From NCBI GenBank assembly GCA_029859145.1, contig JAOUDT010000014.1, positions 1 through 13,037 on the forward strand: a stretch of 13,037 bases of DNA. Reading direction: 5' to 3'. This DNA is from Dehalococcoidia bacterium. GTDB lineage: Bacteria; Chloroflexota; Dehalococcoidia; GIF9; AB-539-J10. The notes beneath the pieces were generated by a model. It was not told the origin of the DNA. It was given only the letters and a program-made list of their open reading frames with translations, and searched no databases. Positions 1 to 6,082 of the stretch are shown here, piece after piece. The position numbers and the translations under genes are program-made. Position 1 is the first letter of the stretch, and every line of letters starts with the position of its first letter.

Positions 1-1
1 C

Positions 2-838
2 AGGGACTGGGACAGTCTATTTGAATCCTATTACAGAATATACGATAACGAGATAGCTTACTATGCGCACCGGCAGTGGACCATGCTGGGTGCCGATTTG
101 GGTCCGGCTTTCTGGATGCTCTACCAGGACCCCACCAAATCGCTCGATGACATAGAAGAGTTTGTGCGCAAGCGGGAGGTGAGACAGGTCACCGATGAAA
201 TGAGATACTCATACCAGCTGGTGCTGGTGGGCATGAGCCAGCGGGACATTGAGTACAAAGAGAAGGTGCTGGAGCAGATACTCAAAGAGACTGGGGGCTG
301 GAAGGTCAAGAAGTGGCTCGAGCCCGAAATGGAGCAGTTTTCGTTACTGTACCTGCTCAGATTGGGTAAGAAGAATCTGAACTTCGTCTATACCGGCGGT
401 TGGATAGGAAACTACATGCAGTCGGGCACGCCGGATTTTGTGAACAAATACGAACCGCTTGCCGAAGACACGACTGAGAAATTCCAGGCGACGGGACTAA
501 TGGTGGACTGCGGCAGCGACTCGATGATGGGGTGCGTCGGCTCGATCGCGGGCGGGGGCCAGTGCGGGCTGGAGCAGTTCGGTTTTTATGATGTCGCCGA
601 CAAGAAATCAACTGCTGCCGCCATAGAGTGGATGAAGTATTGCATAAAAGAAGAAGCCAAACACAACATCCCGCCCGGCAAGGAAGGTATGTATCTTGCT
701 GTAGGTAAAACGCATGAAGAACTGCAACGAGATCTGGCCAAGCAGCCGGCCACACACACCTGGCAGCGCAAGATTAAAGAGGCGTTTGACCCCAACAACC
801 TTGGGGACCGGTTGTATCCCACCCTTGACGAGAGATAG
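2..838 (+). CDS. FAD-linked oxidase, C-terminal part (5' end outside window)
   Basis: The frame is open from the left edge, so the start codon and the N-terminal FAD-binding PCMH-type domain are missing; 278 residues are visible. The C-terminus reads AFDPNNLGDRLYPTLDER. An AFDPNN(L/V) motif just before the end is characteristic of FAD-linked oxidases of the GlcD / vanillyl-alcohol oxidase / p-cresol methylhydroxylase superfamily. The visible part would be the substrate-capping C-terminal domain. Enzymes of this type oxidise 2-hydroxyacids or para-alkylphenols, passing electrons to oxygen or an acceptor protein. The substrate cannot be read here, but the neighbouring trihydroxybenzene genes make a phenolic or aromatic side-chain substrate plausible (inference). 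It is separated from the next gene by 485 bases with its own promoter, so it is probably a different transcription unit. Family assignment is fairly sure, specificity is not. Confidence 0.72.
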   Translation, partial: RDWDSLFESYYRIYDNEIAYYAHRQWTMLGADLGPAFWMLYQDPTKSLDDIEEFVRKREVRQVTDEMRYSYQLVLVGMSQRDIEYKEKVLEQILKETGGWKVKKWLEPEMEQFSLLYLLRLGKKNLNFVYTGGWIGNYMQSGTPDFVNKYEPLAEDTTEKFQATGLMVDCGSDSMMGCVGSIAGGGQCGLEQFGFYDVADKKSTAAAIEWMKYCIKEEAKHNIPPGKEGMYLAVGKTHEELQRDLAKQPATHTWQRKIKEAFDPNNLGDRLYPTLDER

Positions 839-1237
839 AACAGAGTAGACCGACTTTTTACCTTGGCAGGCGCAATTCAACAATGGAGCGTGTTGCCTAA
901 CTCTGAGGACAATCACTTGCCTTGCAGAATGAATCACATTAGCCTTTCTTGATTCATGAGTCACGATCCATCGTTTTGTTAACGCTTTAACTGACATAGA
1001 AAGAGAGCGATTGCTTCAACTAACGCCCAGATCCTCGACCAGCTTCACGGCCTGTTCTTCCTTAAGCCAAACGGACCTCTGGCAAACCATCCGTCTTCTG
1101 AGCCACCAGTTGAGGGAACACTAGGCGTGAGTTACCCAGTCGCTGCACTCAACCGATTGGATTTGATTCCGCCGCCACTTATTTAGATCTCTTGAGAAAC
1201 TCCCTTCCACAAAACCTATTATAGAGCCGGAAAATGC
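839..1237. other. Non-coding stretch between FAD oxidase and the phloroglucinol cluster
   Basis: About 400 bases hold no convincing gene. They contain an 8-bp inverted repeat (929-957) and a 24-codon minus-strand reading frame at 1016-1090, MVCQRSVWLKEEQAVKLVED followed by LGVS, whose opening faintly resembles small CooT-like proteins (MC...V.L....LV.ED). It is too short to call a gene and has no clear ribosome site. No tRNA or known riboswitch shape was recognised. Confidence 0.5.
929..957. repeat. Perfect 8-bp inverted repeat, 13-base loop
   Basis: ATGAATCA (929-936) is followed after 13 bases by its exact reverse complement TGATTCAT (950-957). A related half-site, TGAGTCA, follows directly at 957-963. 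It lies 90 bases after the FAD oxidase stop. There is no T-run after it, so it is more likely an operator-like site or a weak processing hairpin than an intrinsic terminator. Confidence 0.4.
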
Positions 1238-1266
1238 TTGACAGTGCGGGAGGGGTTTTGTAGTAT
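1238..1266 (+). promoter_or_regulatory. Sigma70-type promoter of the phloroglucinol degradation cluster
   Basis: A perfect -35 box TTGACA (1238-1243) is followed by a 17-base spacer and a -10 box TAGTAT (1261-1266, 4 of 6 consensus positions). Transcription would start near 1273, giving a leader of about 50 bases before the SDR gene. Copies of CAAAAC or its complement lie around it (1210-1215, 1255-1260 and 1299-1304; a variant ending in T at 1275-1280) and could be regulator sites (inference). Confidence 0.68.
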
Positions 1267-1275
1267 AGACCAGGA

Positions 1276-1303
1276 TTTTGCAGAGAGTAGTCTCTTACCA
1301 AAA
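1276..1303. promoter_or_regulatory. Compound inverted repeat in the 5' leader; candidate operator or leader hairpin
   Basis: An outer pair TTTTG (1276-1280) / CAAAA (1299-1303) encloses an inner pair AGAGA (1282-1286) / TCTCT (1291-1295) with loop GTAG. It begins a few bases after the predicted transcript start and ends 8 bases before the ribosome site. The position suits a repressor operator that blocks the promoter, or an RNA hairpin in the leader. No regulator gene is visible in the window. Confidence 0.42.
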
Positions 1304-1310
1304 CTCTAGA

Positions 1311-1318
1311 AAGGAGGT
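1311..1318 (+). promoter_or_regulatory. Strong ribosome binding site that points to an ACG start
   Basis: AAGGAGGT at 1311-1318 is close to a perfect Shine-Dalgarno sequence. The codon at the expected distance (1324) is ACG. The nearest accepted start, TTG at 1342, lies 23 bases downstream, too far for this site. The site therefore supports initiation at 1324. Confidence 0.65.
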
Positions 1319-1323
1319 CCAAG

Positions 1324-2088
1324 ACGAAGAATTTATTTGATTTGACAGGCAAAGTTGCTGTAGTGGTTGGCGGTGCTGGGGGCATCGGTCATGCACAGGC
1401 TTTGGGTCTGGCAGACGCTGGTGCTGATGTCATCGTGGCTAGCCGTAAACTTGAACATCTCAAGCCGGTAGCCGATGAGATACAAGCCCGGGGTAGAAAG
1501 TCACTGGCTGTCGCCGTGGAGGTGACTGACGAGAAATCAGTAGCAGCTATGGTCAATAGTGTCTTGAAGGCATTTCCGCACATTGATGTTCTAGTGAACG
1601 CTCATGGTCTGGCGATTCGCCACCCTGCCGACTCCTTCCCGATTGACGAGTGGCAGAAGGTCATGGACATCAACACCCGCGGCACTTTTCTCACCTGCCA
1701 GGCAGTCGGACGGGTGATGATCAAGCAGCGCAGTGGCAAGATCGTGAACTTGTCGTCGGTGAGAGGCAGATACGGACTCCCCACAGACTATGCGGCTTAT
1801 TGTCCCAGCAAAGGAGCTGTAGATACCCTTACACGAACGCTCGCCTGCGAGTGGGCCAAGTATAATGTGCTGGTCAATGCTATCGCGCCCACTGTTGTAG
1901 AGACTGAACTTACCCGTCCCGCCCTGGCCGACCCTGAGTTTGCCAATAGAATGAAGGCTCGTATCCCGCTCGGCCGCTGGGCAATGCCAGAGGAGCTTGT
2001 CGGAGCTACTATATTCTTTGCCTCAAAGGCGTCAGACTTCATTACCGGGCAAATCCTGTACATTGACGGTGGCGTGACCACTTGGTAA
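1324..2088 (+). CDS. SDR-family reductase, probable phloroglucinol reductase (NADPH)
   Basis: Classical short-chain dehydrogenase/reductase, 254 residues if it starts at ACG 1324 (248 from TTG 1342). The ACG start is preferred because it restores the usual SDR opening (M)KNLFDLTGK and sits 5 bases after a strong ribosome site. Visible motifs: cofactor loop GGAGGIG at about 16-22 (first Thr of TGxxxGIG replaced by Gly), an SR pair at 40-41 after the second strand that favours NADPH, NAHG at about 92-95 in place of NAG, active-site Asn117, Ser145, and YCPSK giving Tyr159/Lys163, then the C-terminal GQxLYIDGG. First gene of a five-gene run. Because the following genes encode the rest of the pathway, the likely reaction is reduction of phloroglucinol to dihydrophloroglucinol in the cytoplasm. 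The SDR family is certain; substrate is inferred from context. Confidence 0.8.
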   Translation, partial: TKNLFDLTGKVAVVVGGAGGIGHAQALGLADAGADVIVASRKLEHLKPVADEIQARGRKSLAVAVEVTDEKSVAAMVNSVLKAFPHIDVLVNAHGLAIRHPADSFPIDEWQKVMDINTRGTFLTCQAVGRVMIKQRSGKIVNLSSVRGRYGLPTDYAAYCPSKGAVDTLTRTLACEWAKYNVLVNAIAPTVVETELTRPALADPEFANRMKARIPLGRWAMPEELVGATIFFASKASDFITGQILYIDGGVTTW

Positions 2089-2127
2089 ATAGTATCTGTA
2101 ATCAATAAACCTTAGGAGGTACCTATA

Positions 2128-3075
2128 ATGGGTAAAACAGTATTTGTTTCTCTGTCGCATCCCTTCAGCGCGGAAATTCCCCGCTGGCCTTATTTTGACA
2201 AGCCGATAATTGATAATGCGCACACTATGGCCAAGGGCGGCGTTCTGACGCAGAAGATTACCTGCACGATGCACACCGGTACGCATTGCGATGCCCCCCG
2301 TCATGTTATGGAAATCGAGTTCGATGGTAAAAGAGCTCGTTACACGCACGAAATGCCGATTGACGCCTACACCGGTAATGCCGTTTGCCTTCCCATCAAG
2401 ATCGAGCGCTGGGGACTGATCCTTCCGAAGCATCTTGAGGCTGCCTGCGAGAAAGTAGGCATCAAGCCGAGCGAACTCAAAGGCATGGTCGTTTGTCTGA
2501 ATACCGGCATGCATCGCAAGTTTGACGACTCCAAGGAGTACTATCACTATTCCTGCGGTACCGGCGTCGAAGCGGGAAGGTGGTTCGTAGAGAAAAAGGT
2601 AAAGTGTGTCGCTATGGATATGCAGGCTCTGGACCATCCTCTCCACACCGCCATGGGCAACAACGGCATGACCCGTATGAACCTGCTCGGCGCTTCCGGC
2701 TATCCTATCACTGAAGAATACACTCAACAGTTCGGTGAAGAAGCCTACGCCGAATTTGATAAGTTTACCTACATCAAGGTGCACGGCAAACAAGCTTATG
2801 ACAAGAAGTTTGGCGATCTGGAAGCCCTCGGCAACTGGGGTACCTGGGAGCCCTGCCATAAGCTAATGCTGGGTCATGGCATAGTCGGGGTCGAAAACCT
2901 TGGTGGAGACCTGGATAAGGTTTCCGGTAAGCGCTTCAGGTTCAACTGCTTCCCTCTACGCTGGTACATGGGCGATGGCTCCATGGCTCACTGCGTTGCC
3001 GAAATTGATGAAGACGATCTGAATGATGTGCCCGATAGGGTCTATTCCTATGGTGGCTGCCTCCCGGAAAGATGA
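2128..3075 (+). CDS. Cyclase-family metal hydrolase, probable dihydrophloroglucinol cyclohydrolase
   Basis: A 315-residue protein of the cyclase / kynurenine-formamidase-like family. The signature HTGTHCDAPRH at residues 49-59 supplies the metal ligands His49, His53, Asp55 and His59. A later DMQALDHPLH segment also fits the family. It is longer than typical KynB-type formamidases (about 210-230 residues), with extra sequence mainly in the C-terminal half. Family members hydrolyse C-N or C-C bonds in small cyclic or acyl substrates with Zn or Mn. In anaerobic phloroglucinol degradation a member of this type opens dihydrophloroglucinol to 3-hydroxy-5-oxohexanoate; the position between an SDR and a beta-hydroxyacid dehydrogenase fits exactly. 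Ribosome site AGGAGGT at 2114-2120 before ATG 2128; 39 bases after the SDR stop, so probably one operon. No signal peptide, so cytoplasmic. Confidence 0.8.
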   Translation: MGKTVFVSLSHPFSAEIPRWPYFDKPIIDNAHTMAKGGVLTQKITCTMHTGTHCDAPRHVMEIEFDGKRARYTHEMPIDAYTGNAVCLPIKIERWGLILPKHLEAACEKVGIKPSELKGMVVCLNTGMHRKFDDSKEYYHYSCGTGVEAGRWFVEKKVKCVAMDMQALDHPLHTAMGNNGMTRMNLLGASGYPITEEYTQQFGEEAYAEFDKFTYIKVHGKQAYDKKFGDLEALGNWGTWEPCHKLMLGHGIVGVENLGGDLDKVSGKRFRFNCFPLRWYMGDGSMAHCVAEIDEDDLNDVPDRVYSYGGCLPER

Positions 3076-3128
3076 AGTATATAGCTGTTTGCTTACCACG
3101 ATAGTTCAAAACTAAATATGGAGGATAT

Positions 3129-3461
3129 ATGAAAAAGATTACTCTGGCTCAGGTCAAACCCTATGAGGCACCCGGTCATTTCAAGGTGGCTACTCTCAGG
3201 TTGAGCGGCAAAGAGGAGACTGGGGCCCAGAAATTCTGGATCGGTCTTTCCCATTTTCTGCCAGGAGGCGGAGCGGAATTCGGCGCTACGCCAGCGGAGA
3301 AATACTATTTCGTGCTGGACGGAGAAATCACCGTTAAGACCGAGAAAGAAGAGACAACACTTGGTCCGTGGGACTCAGTCTACATCGGTCCCAATGAAGG
3401 TAGATCGATACTCAACAAGACCAATAAACCCGTGAGTATGCTGGTAGTTGCTAACTATTAG
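3129..3461 (+). CDS. Small single-domain cupin lacking the metal-binding histidines
   Basis: A 110-residue protein with one cupin beta-barrel. Motif 1 is recognisable as PGGGAEFGATPAEKYYFVLDG, but the usual HxH pair is absent and only the Glu before the YYFVLDG strand remains. Motif 2 reads GPNEGRSILN, with Arg where the third His normally lies. It therefore probably does not bind a catalytic metal in the standard way. Lying between the ring-opening hydrolase (53 bases upstream) and the hydroxyacid dehydrogenase (61 bases downstream), it may be a non-metal isomerase or lactonase, a ligand-binding accessory, or a stabiliser of one of the enzymes. Function unknown; ribosome site GGAGG at 3120-3124, rather close to ATG 3129. 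Confidence 0.72.
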   Translation: MKKITLAQVKPYEAPGHFKVATLRLSGKEETGAQKFWIGLSHFLPGGGAEFGATPAEKYYFVLDGEITVKTEKEETTLGPWDSVYIGPNEGRSILNKTNKPVSMLVVANY

Positions 3462-3510
3462 TAATCTTCTCTATTCCGAACAGTTGTTACAATTCCTATC
3501 TGAGTAGGAA

Positions 3511-3516
3511 AGGGGG
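3511..3516 (+). promoter_or_regulatory. Ribosome binding site that points to an ATA start
   Basis: AGGGGG at 3511-3516 lies 6 bases before ATA at 3523. The first accepted start codon in frame, TTG 3553, is 36 bases away and falls inside the first strand of the dinucleotide-binding fold, so it would remove part of the fold. The site supports initiation at 3523. Confidence 0.55.
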
Positions 3517-3522
3517 CAGCTC

Positions 3523-4470
3523 ATAAGAGCCGAAGAAATCAATCACATTGCTTTGCTAGGCGCGGGCATGGTGGGTCACGGTCTGGCCTTGCATTTTGCC
3601 AAGGCAGGTTATCGGGTATCCCTATACTCCCGGACTCAGCAAACACTGGACAAAGCCACTGCAAACATCAGGTCAAACCTACCCGTTTTGCTACAGGGGC
3701 AAGCTGGCTCAGAAAATGAAATCAATAAGATTATAAGCAGAATAAGAACAACAACAAACATACATGAAGCAGTGGCAAAGGCCCCGATTGTTGTTGAATC
3801 AGTGGCTGAAGACTTAAAGGTAAAACAGGATCTGTTCAAAGAATTGGACCAGATGTGCCCCAAGGATGTTGTTCTGGCCACAAATACATCGGTAATCAGT
3901 ATAACGGCGATAGCATCTAAAGCCAAGAACCGGGATAGAATCATTGGGACACATTTCTGGTTTCCCCCATACCTTATACCTCTGGTTGAGGTGGTAAAGG
4001 GAAAGGATACCTCTGATGAGACAGTGGAAATAACCTATCAATTCATGAAAAGGGCGGGGAAGTATCCTATCAAATGCTTGAAGGATGTCCCAGGATTTGT
4101 CGCTAACCGTCTCCAGCACGCCCTGTGGCGGGAGGCTATCTCAATCGTAGAAAAAGGCATTGCTGATGCAGCTACTGTTGACGATGCTATTAAGCAAAGC
4201 TTTGGAATCCGGATTCCTGTTCTCGGGCCAATTGAGAATGCCGATATGGTGGGGCTAGATTTGGCTCTGGCCATCCACAATACCGTTTTGCAGGATTTGG
4301 AGGCTTCTCCCAACCCCTCACCGCTCTTGAAGGACAAGGTGAGTAAAGGTGAGCTTGGCTTCAAATCTGGCAAAGGCTTCTATGACAGCTGGACACCGGA
4401 AAGTATAAAGCGCACCAGAGAAAGGCTTATGAAGCATCTCATCGACTACTCCCGCAAGCAACAAGCTTGA
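3523..4470 (+). CDS. 3-hydroxyacyl-CoA-dehydrogenase-like enzyme, probable 3-hydroxy-5-oxohexanoate dehydrogenase
   Basis: 315 residues from ATA 3523 (305 from TTG 3553). Member of the 3-hydroxyacyl-CoA dehydrogenase / L-carnitine dehydrogenase family. Rossmann loop GAGMVG at 13-18; second strand ends VSLYSR, with Ser-Arg where NAD enzymes usually have Asp, which might mean NADP use. The catalytic block GTHFWFPPYLIPLVEVV contains His144 and Glu156; Asn195 lies in PGFVANRL. The C-terminal helical domain includes FGIRIPVLGPIENADMVGLDL, as in carnitine dehydrogenases. With BKACE directly downstream, it should oxidise a 3-hydroxyacid to the beta-keto acid BKACE needs. In this cluster that is 3-hydroxy-5-oxohexanoate to 3,5-dioxohexanoate. 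A carnitine-type substrate is the main alternative, but the SDR and hydrolase argue against it. Starting at TTG would delete the first beta strand. Confidence 0.8.
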   Translation: MRAEEINHIALLGAGMVGHGLALHFAKAGYRVSLYSRTQQTLDKATANIRSNLPVLLQGQAGSENEINKIISRIRTTTNIHEAVAKAPIVVESVAEDLKVKQDLFKELDQMCPKDVVLATNTSVISITAIASKAKNRDRIIGTHFWFPPYLIPLVEVVKGKDTSDETVEITYQFMKRAGKYPIKCLKDVPGFVANRLQHALWREAISIVEKGIADAATVDDAIKQSFGIRIPVLGPIENADMVGLDLALAIHNTVLQDLEASPNPSPLLKDKVSKGELGFKSGKGFYDSWTPESIKRTRERLMKHLIDYSRKQQA

Positions 4471-4518
4471 GACACTGTGCGATATTGATGACCGAAAACG
4501 TAAGGAGGAATGCACCAG

Positions 4519-5454
4519 ATGGACAAACTAATCATAACCGCGGCTCTAACCGGCAACATTACCCTGCCGACTCAGACGCCCTATCTACCGCTGACACCAC
4601 AACAAATCGCCGAGGAGGCCGAGAGGTGTGCCGATGCCGGCGCGGCTTCGGTGCATGTCCATGGACGTGACCCCGGGACGGGCAAACCGACCACTGACCC
4701 AGCGGTATACAGGGAGATTGCCACTCTCATCAAGGCGAGAAGCAATGTCATTGTTTGCGTAACCACGGGCGGCACCATGGAAATGACGGCGGCGGAACGG
4801 ATAAGGGTTGTTCCGGCCCTCAAACCGGAGCTGGCTACATTTAACATGGGCTCTATCAATTTCTCAATTCACCCGATTGCGGAGCGATATAAGGACTCGG
4901 ACTACAAGTATCCCTGGGAGAAGGATTTCGCCGCCGGAACCATAAACTTCATCTTCCGTAATACCTTTGGTGATATCGAGCACTTCTGCAAGACCATGAT
5001 TGAGAATAACACCAGACCCGAGCACGAAGCCTATGACGTTGGACATCTTTACAACATACAATACTGCATTAGGAGAAAGCTTGTGCAATTCCCGATCTGG
5101 GTGCAGTTTGTGACTGGGATTCTGGGTGCGATTGGCGCCGATTTGGAGAATATCATGTTCATGAAACAAACAGCTGACCGATTGTTCGGACCGGAAAACT
5201 ATAAATGGTCGGTAATTGGCGCTGGCTATCCCGCCGAGTTCAACCTGGCGACCCTATCCATAATGATGGGTGGACATGTCCGCGTGGGCTTTGAAGACAA
5301 TATCTTTGTGCGCAAGGGAGTGTTGGCCAAGAGCAACGCCGAACTGGTGGAGAAGGTCGTCAGAATCGCCCGGGAGCTTGACAGGGAAATAGCCACGCCC
5401 GATGAAGCAAGACAGATCCTTGGCCTGAAAGGGAAGGACAAGGTCAACTACTAG
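4519..5454 (+). CDS. BKACE (beta-keto acid cleavage enzyme), probable triacetate acetoacetate-lyase
   Basis: Beta-keto acid cleavage enzyme (DUF849/Kce family), 311 residues. ATG 4519 is chosen over ATG 4510: AAGGAGG at 4502-4508 is 10 bases from 4519 but only one from 4510, and MDKLIITAALTG is the usual family start. Zinc ligands are visible as VHVHGRD (His46, His48, the same numbers as I recall for the characterised Kce) and Glu259 in GFEDN; the TTGG segment near 83-86 is also typical. These enzymes use acetyl-CoA to cleave a beta-keto acid into acetoacetate and a new acyl-CoA. The predicted substrate is 3,5-dioxohexanoate (triacetate), giving acetoacetyl-CoA plus acetoacetate, which is the last step of phloroglucinol degradation. 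Last gene of the run, 48 bases after the dehydrogenase. Family certain, substrate inferred from the cluster. Confidence 0.86.
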   Translation: MDKLIITAALTGNITLPTQTPYLPLTPQQIAEEAERCADAGAASVHVHGRDPGTGKPTTDPAVYREIATLIKARSNVIVCVTTGGTMEMTAAERIRVVPALKPELATFNMGSINFSIHPIAERYKDSDYKYPWEKDFAAGTINFIFRNTFGDIEHFCKTMIENNTRPEHEAYDVGHLYNIQYCIRRKLVQFPIWVQFVTGILGAIGADLENIMFMKQTADRLFGPENYKWSVIGAGYPAEFNLATLSIMMGGHVRVGFEDNIFVRKGVLAKSNAELVEKVVRIARELDREIATPDEARQILGLKGKDKVNY

Positions 5455-5551
5455 AGCGCCTGGACAGAGCACACCCGACAGGAAGTGTCTTAGATTCTAT
5501 TTTGTCTTTTCACGCTGGCGGCCTTGTGTGGCTGACTCGTAGGCAGCTGCT

Positions 5552-6082
5552 TCACCCCTTCTGGAATCTGCAAGCACGGACGTGGTGTGAAGAGGATTGT
5601 GTCAAGTCAGCGACGACCACAAATTCGTAATGGGGGAAACGCCTCTGAAGTTCTTCTCTTAGCGAACTCCTTACTACTATTAGGGCGTCGACCGCTGATA
5701 CTAAAGCTAATTCGACTGCAGGCATGAGCCCGTTTCCACGCAGCTCCAACGGGCCAACTTCATCGATGACCACCAGGTCGCATCTGTTTTCAACCGCTCG
5801 CCTAATGGCGTCACAGGCAAACGATATCCCTTTTTTGCTGACGGTGTAGTCACCAACGTTTTCCCCTCGTTTGAAAGACTCGTGACGTGACAGCCGTGCA
5901 AAAGGGAGCTCTTCGCCAGTGAGGAGGTCAACTGCGTTGGAGCCAACTCGTTGACCTTGCTGCTCTATCGCCGGACAGAGGATACCGCCAACGCTAGAAC
6001 CGGATTGTCGCCGCCGGTCGATGTACTCCCTGCACCAACTGGTCTTGCCCGACCCTGGTTCACCTACAACGAGCAGTCTCAC
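5552..6082 (-). CDS. THEP1-type P-loop nucleoside triphosphatase
   Basis: 176 residues from a GTG start at 6082. This start is chosen because the fold opens MRLLVVGEPGSGKT at once and the codon overlaps the TAG stop of the upstream membrane-protein gene by one base; longer forms would run backwards through that gene. Walker A GEPGSGKT at 7-14, Walker B DLVVIDE at 102-108, continuing into the THEP1 signature DEVGPLEL. The length suits the family (about 170-190). THEP1 proteins hydrolyse NTPs in vitro, and their cellular role is unknown. Translational coupling with a polytopic membrane protein, and location next to a molybdopterin enzyme operon, suggest the pair works as a unit, perhaps in energised uptake or in cofactor or enzyme maturation (inference). 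The gene is convergent with the BKACE gene. Confidence 0.83.
   Translation of the reverse strand: MRLLVVGEPGSGKTSWCREYIDRRRQSGSSVGGILCPAIEQQGQRVGSNAVDLLTGEELPFARLSRHESFKRGENVGDYTVSKKGISFACDAIRRAVENRCDLVVIDEVGPLELRGNGLMPAVELALVSAVDALIVVRSSLREELQRRFPHYEFVVVADLTQSSSHHVRACRFQKG

Noticed and set aside
2032..2859. Minus-strand open frame of 275 codons
   Set aside because: Antisense to the cyclase-family gene, which carries the HTGTHCDAPRH metal motif; the antisense product is not recognisable.
4510..4518. ATG 4510 as the BKACE start
   Set aside because: Only one base separates it from the ribosome site AAGGAGG; ATG 4519 has proper spacing and begins with the family-typical MDKLIITAAL.
3523..5454. 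Carnitine degradation module (carnitine dehydrogenase plus BKACE)
   Set aside because: The dehydrogenase and BKACE pair resembles it, but the SDR and cyclase-family hydrolase in the same run and the nearby transhydroxylase fit phloroglucinol degradation better; no betaine or carnitine genes are present.
5455..5551. Intrinsic terminator between BKACE and the NTPase
   Set aside because: Only a 4-bp stem (GACA/TGTC near 5478) followed by mixed T-rich sequence is visible; too weak to call.
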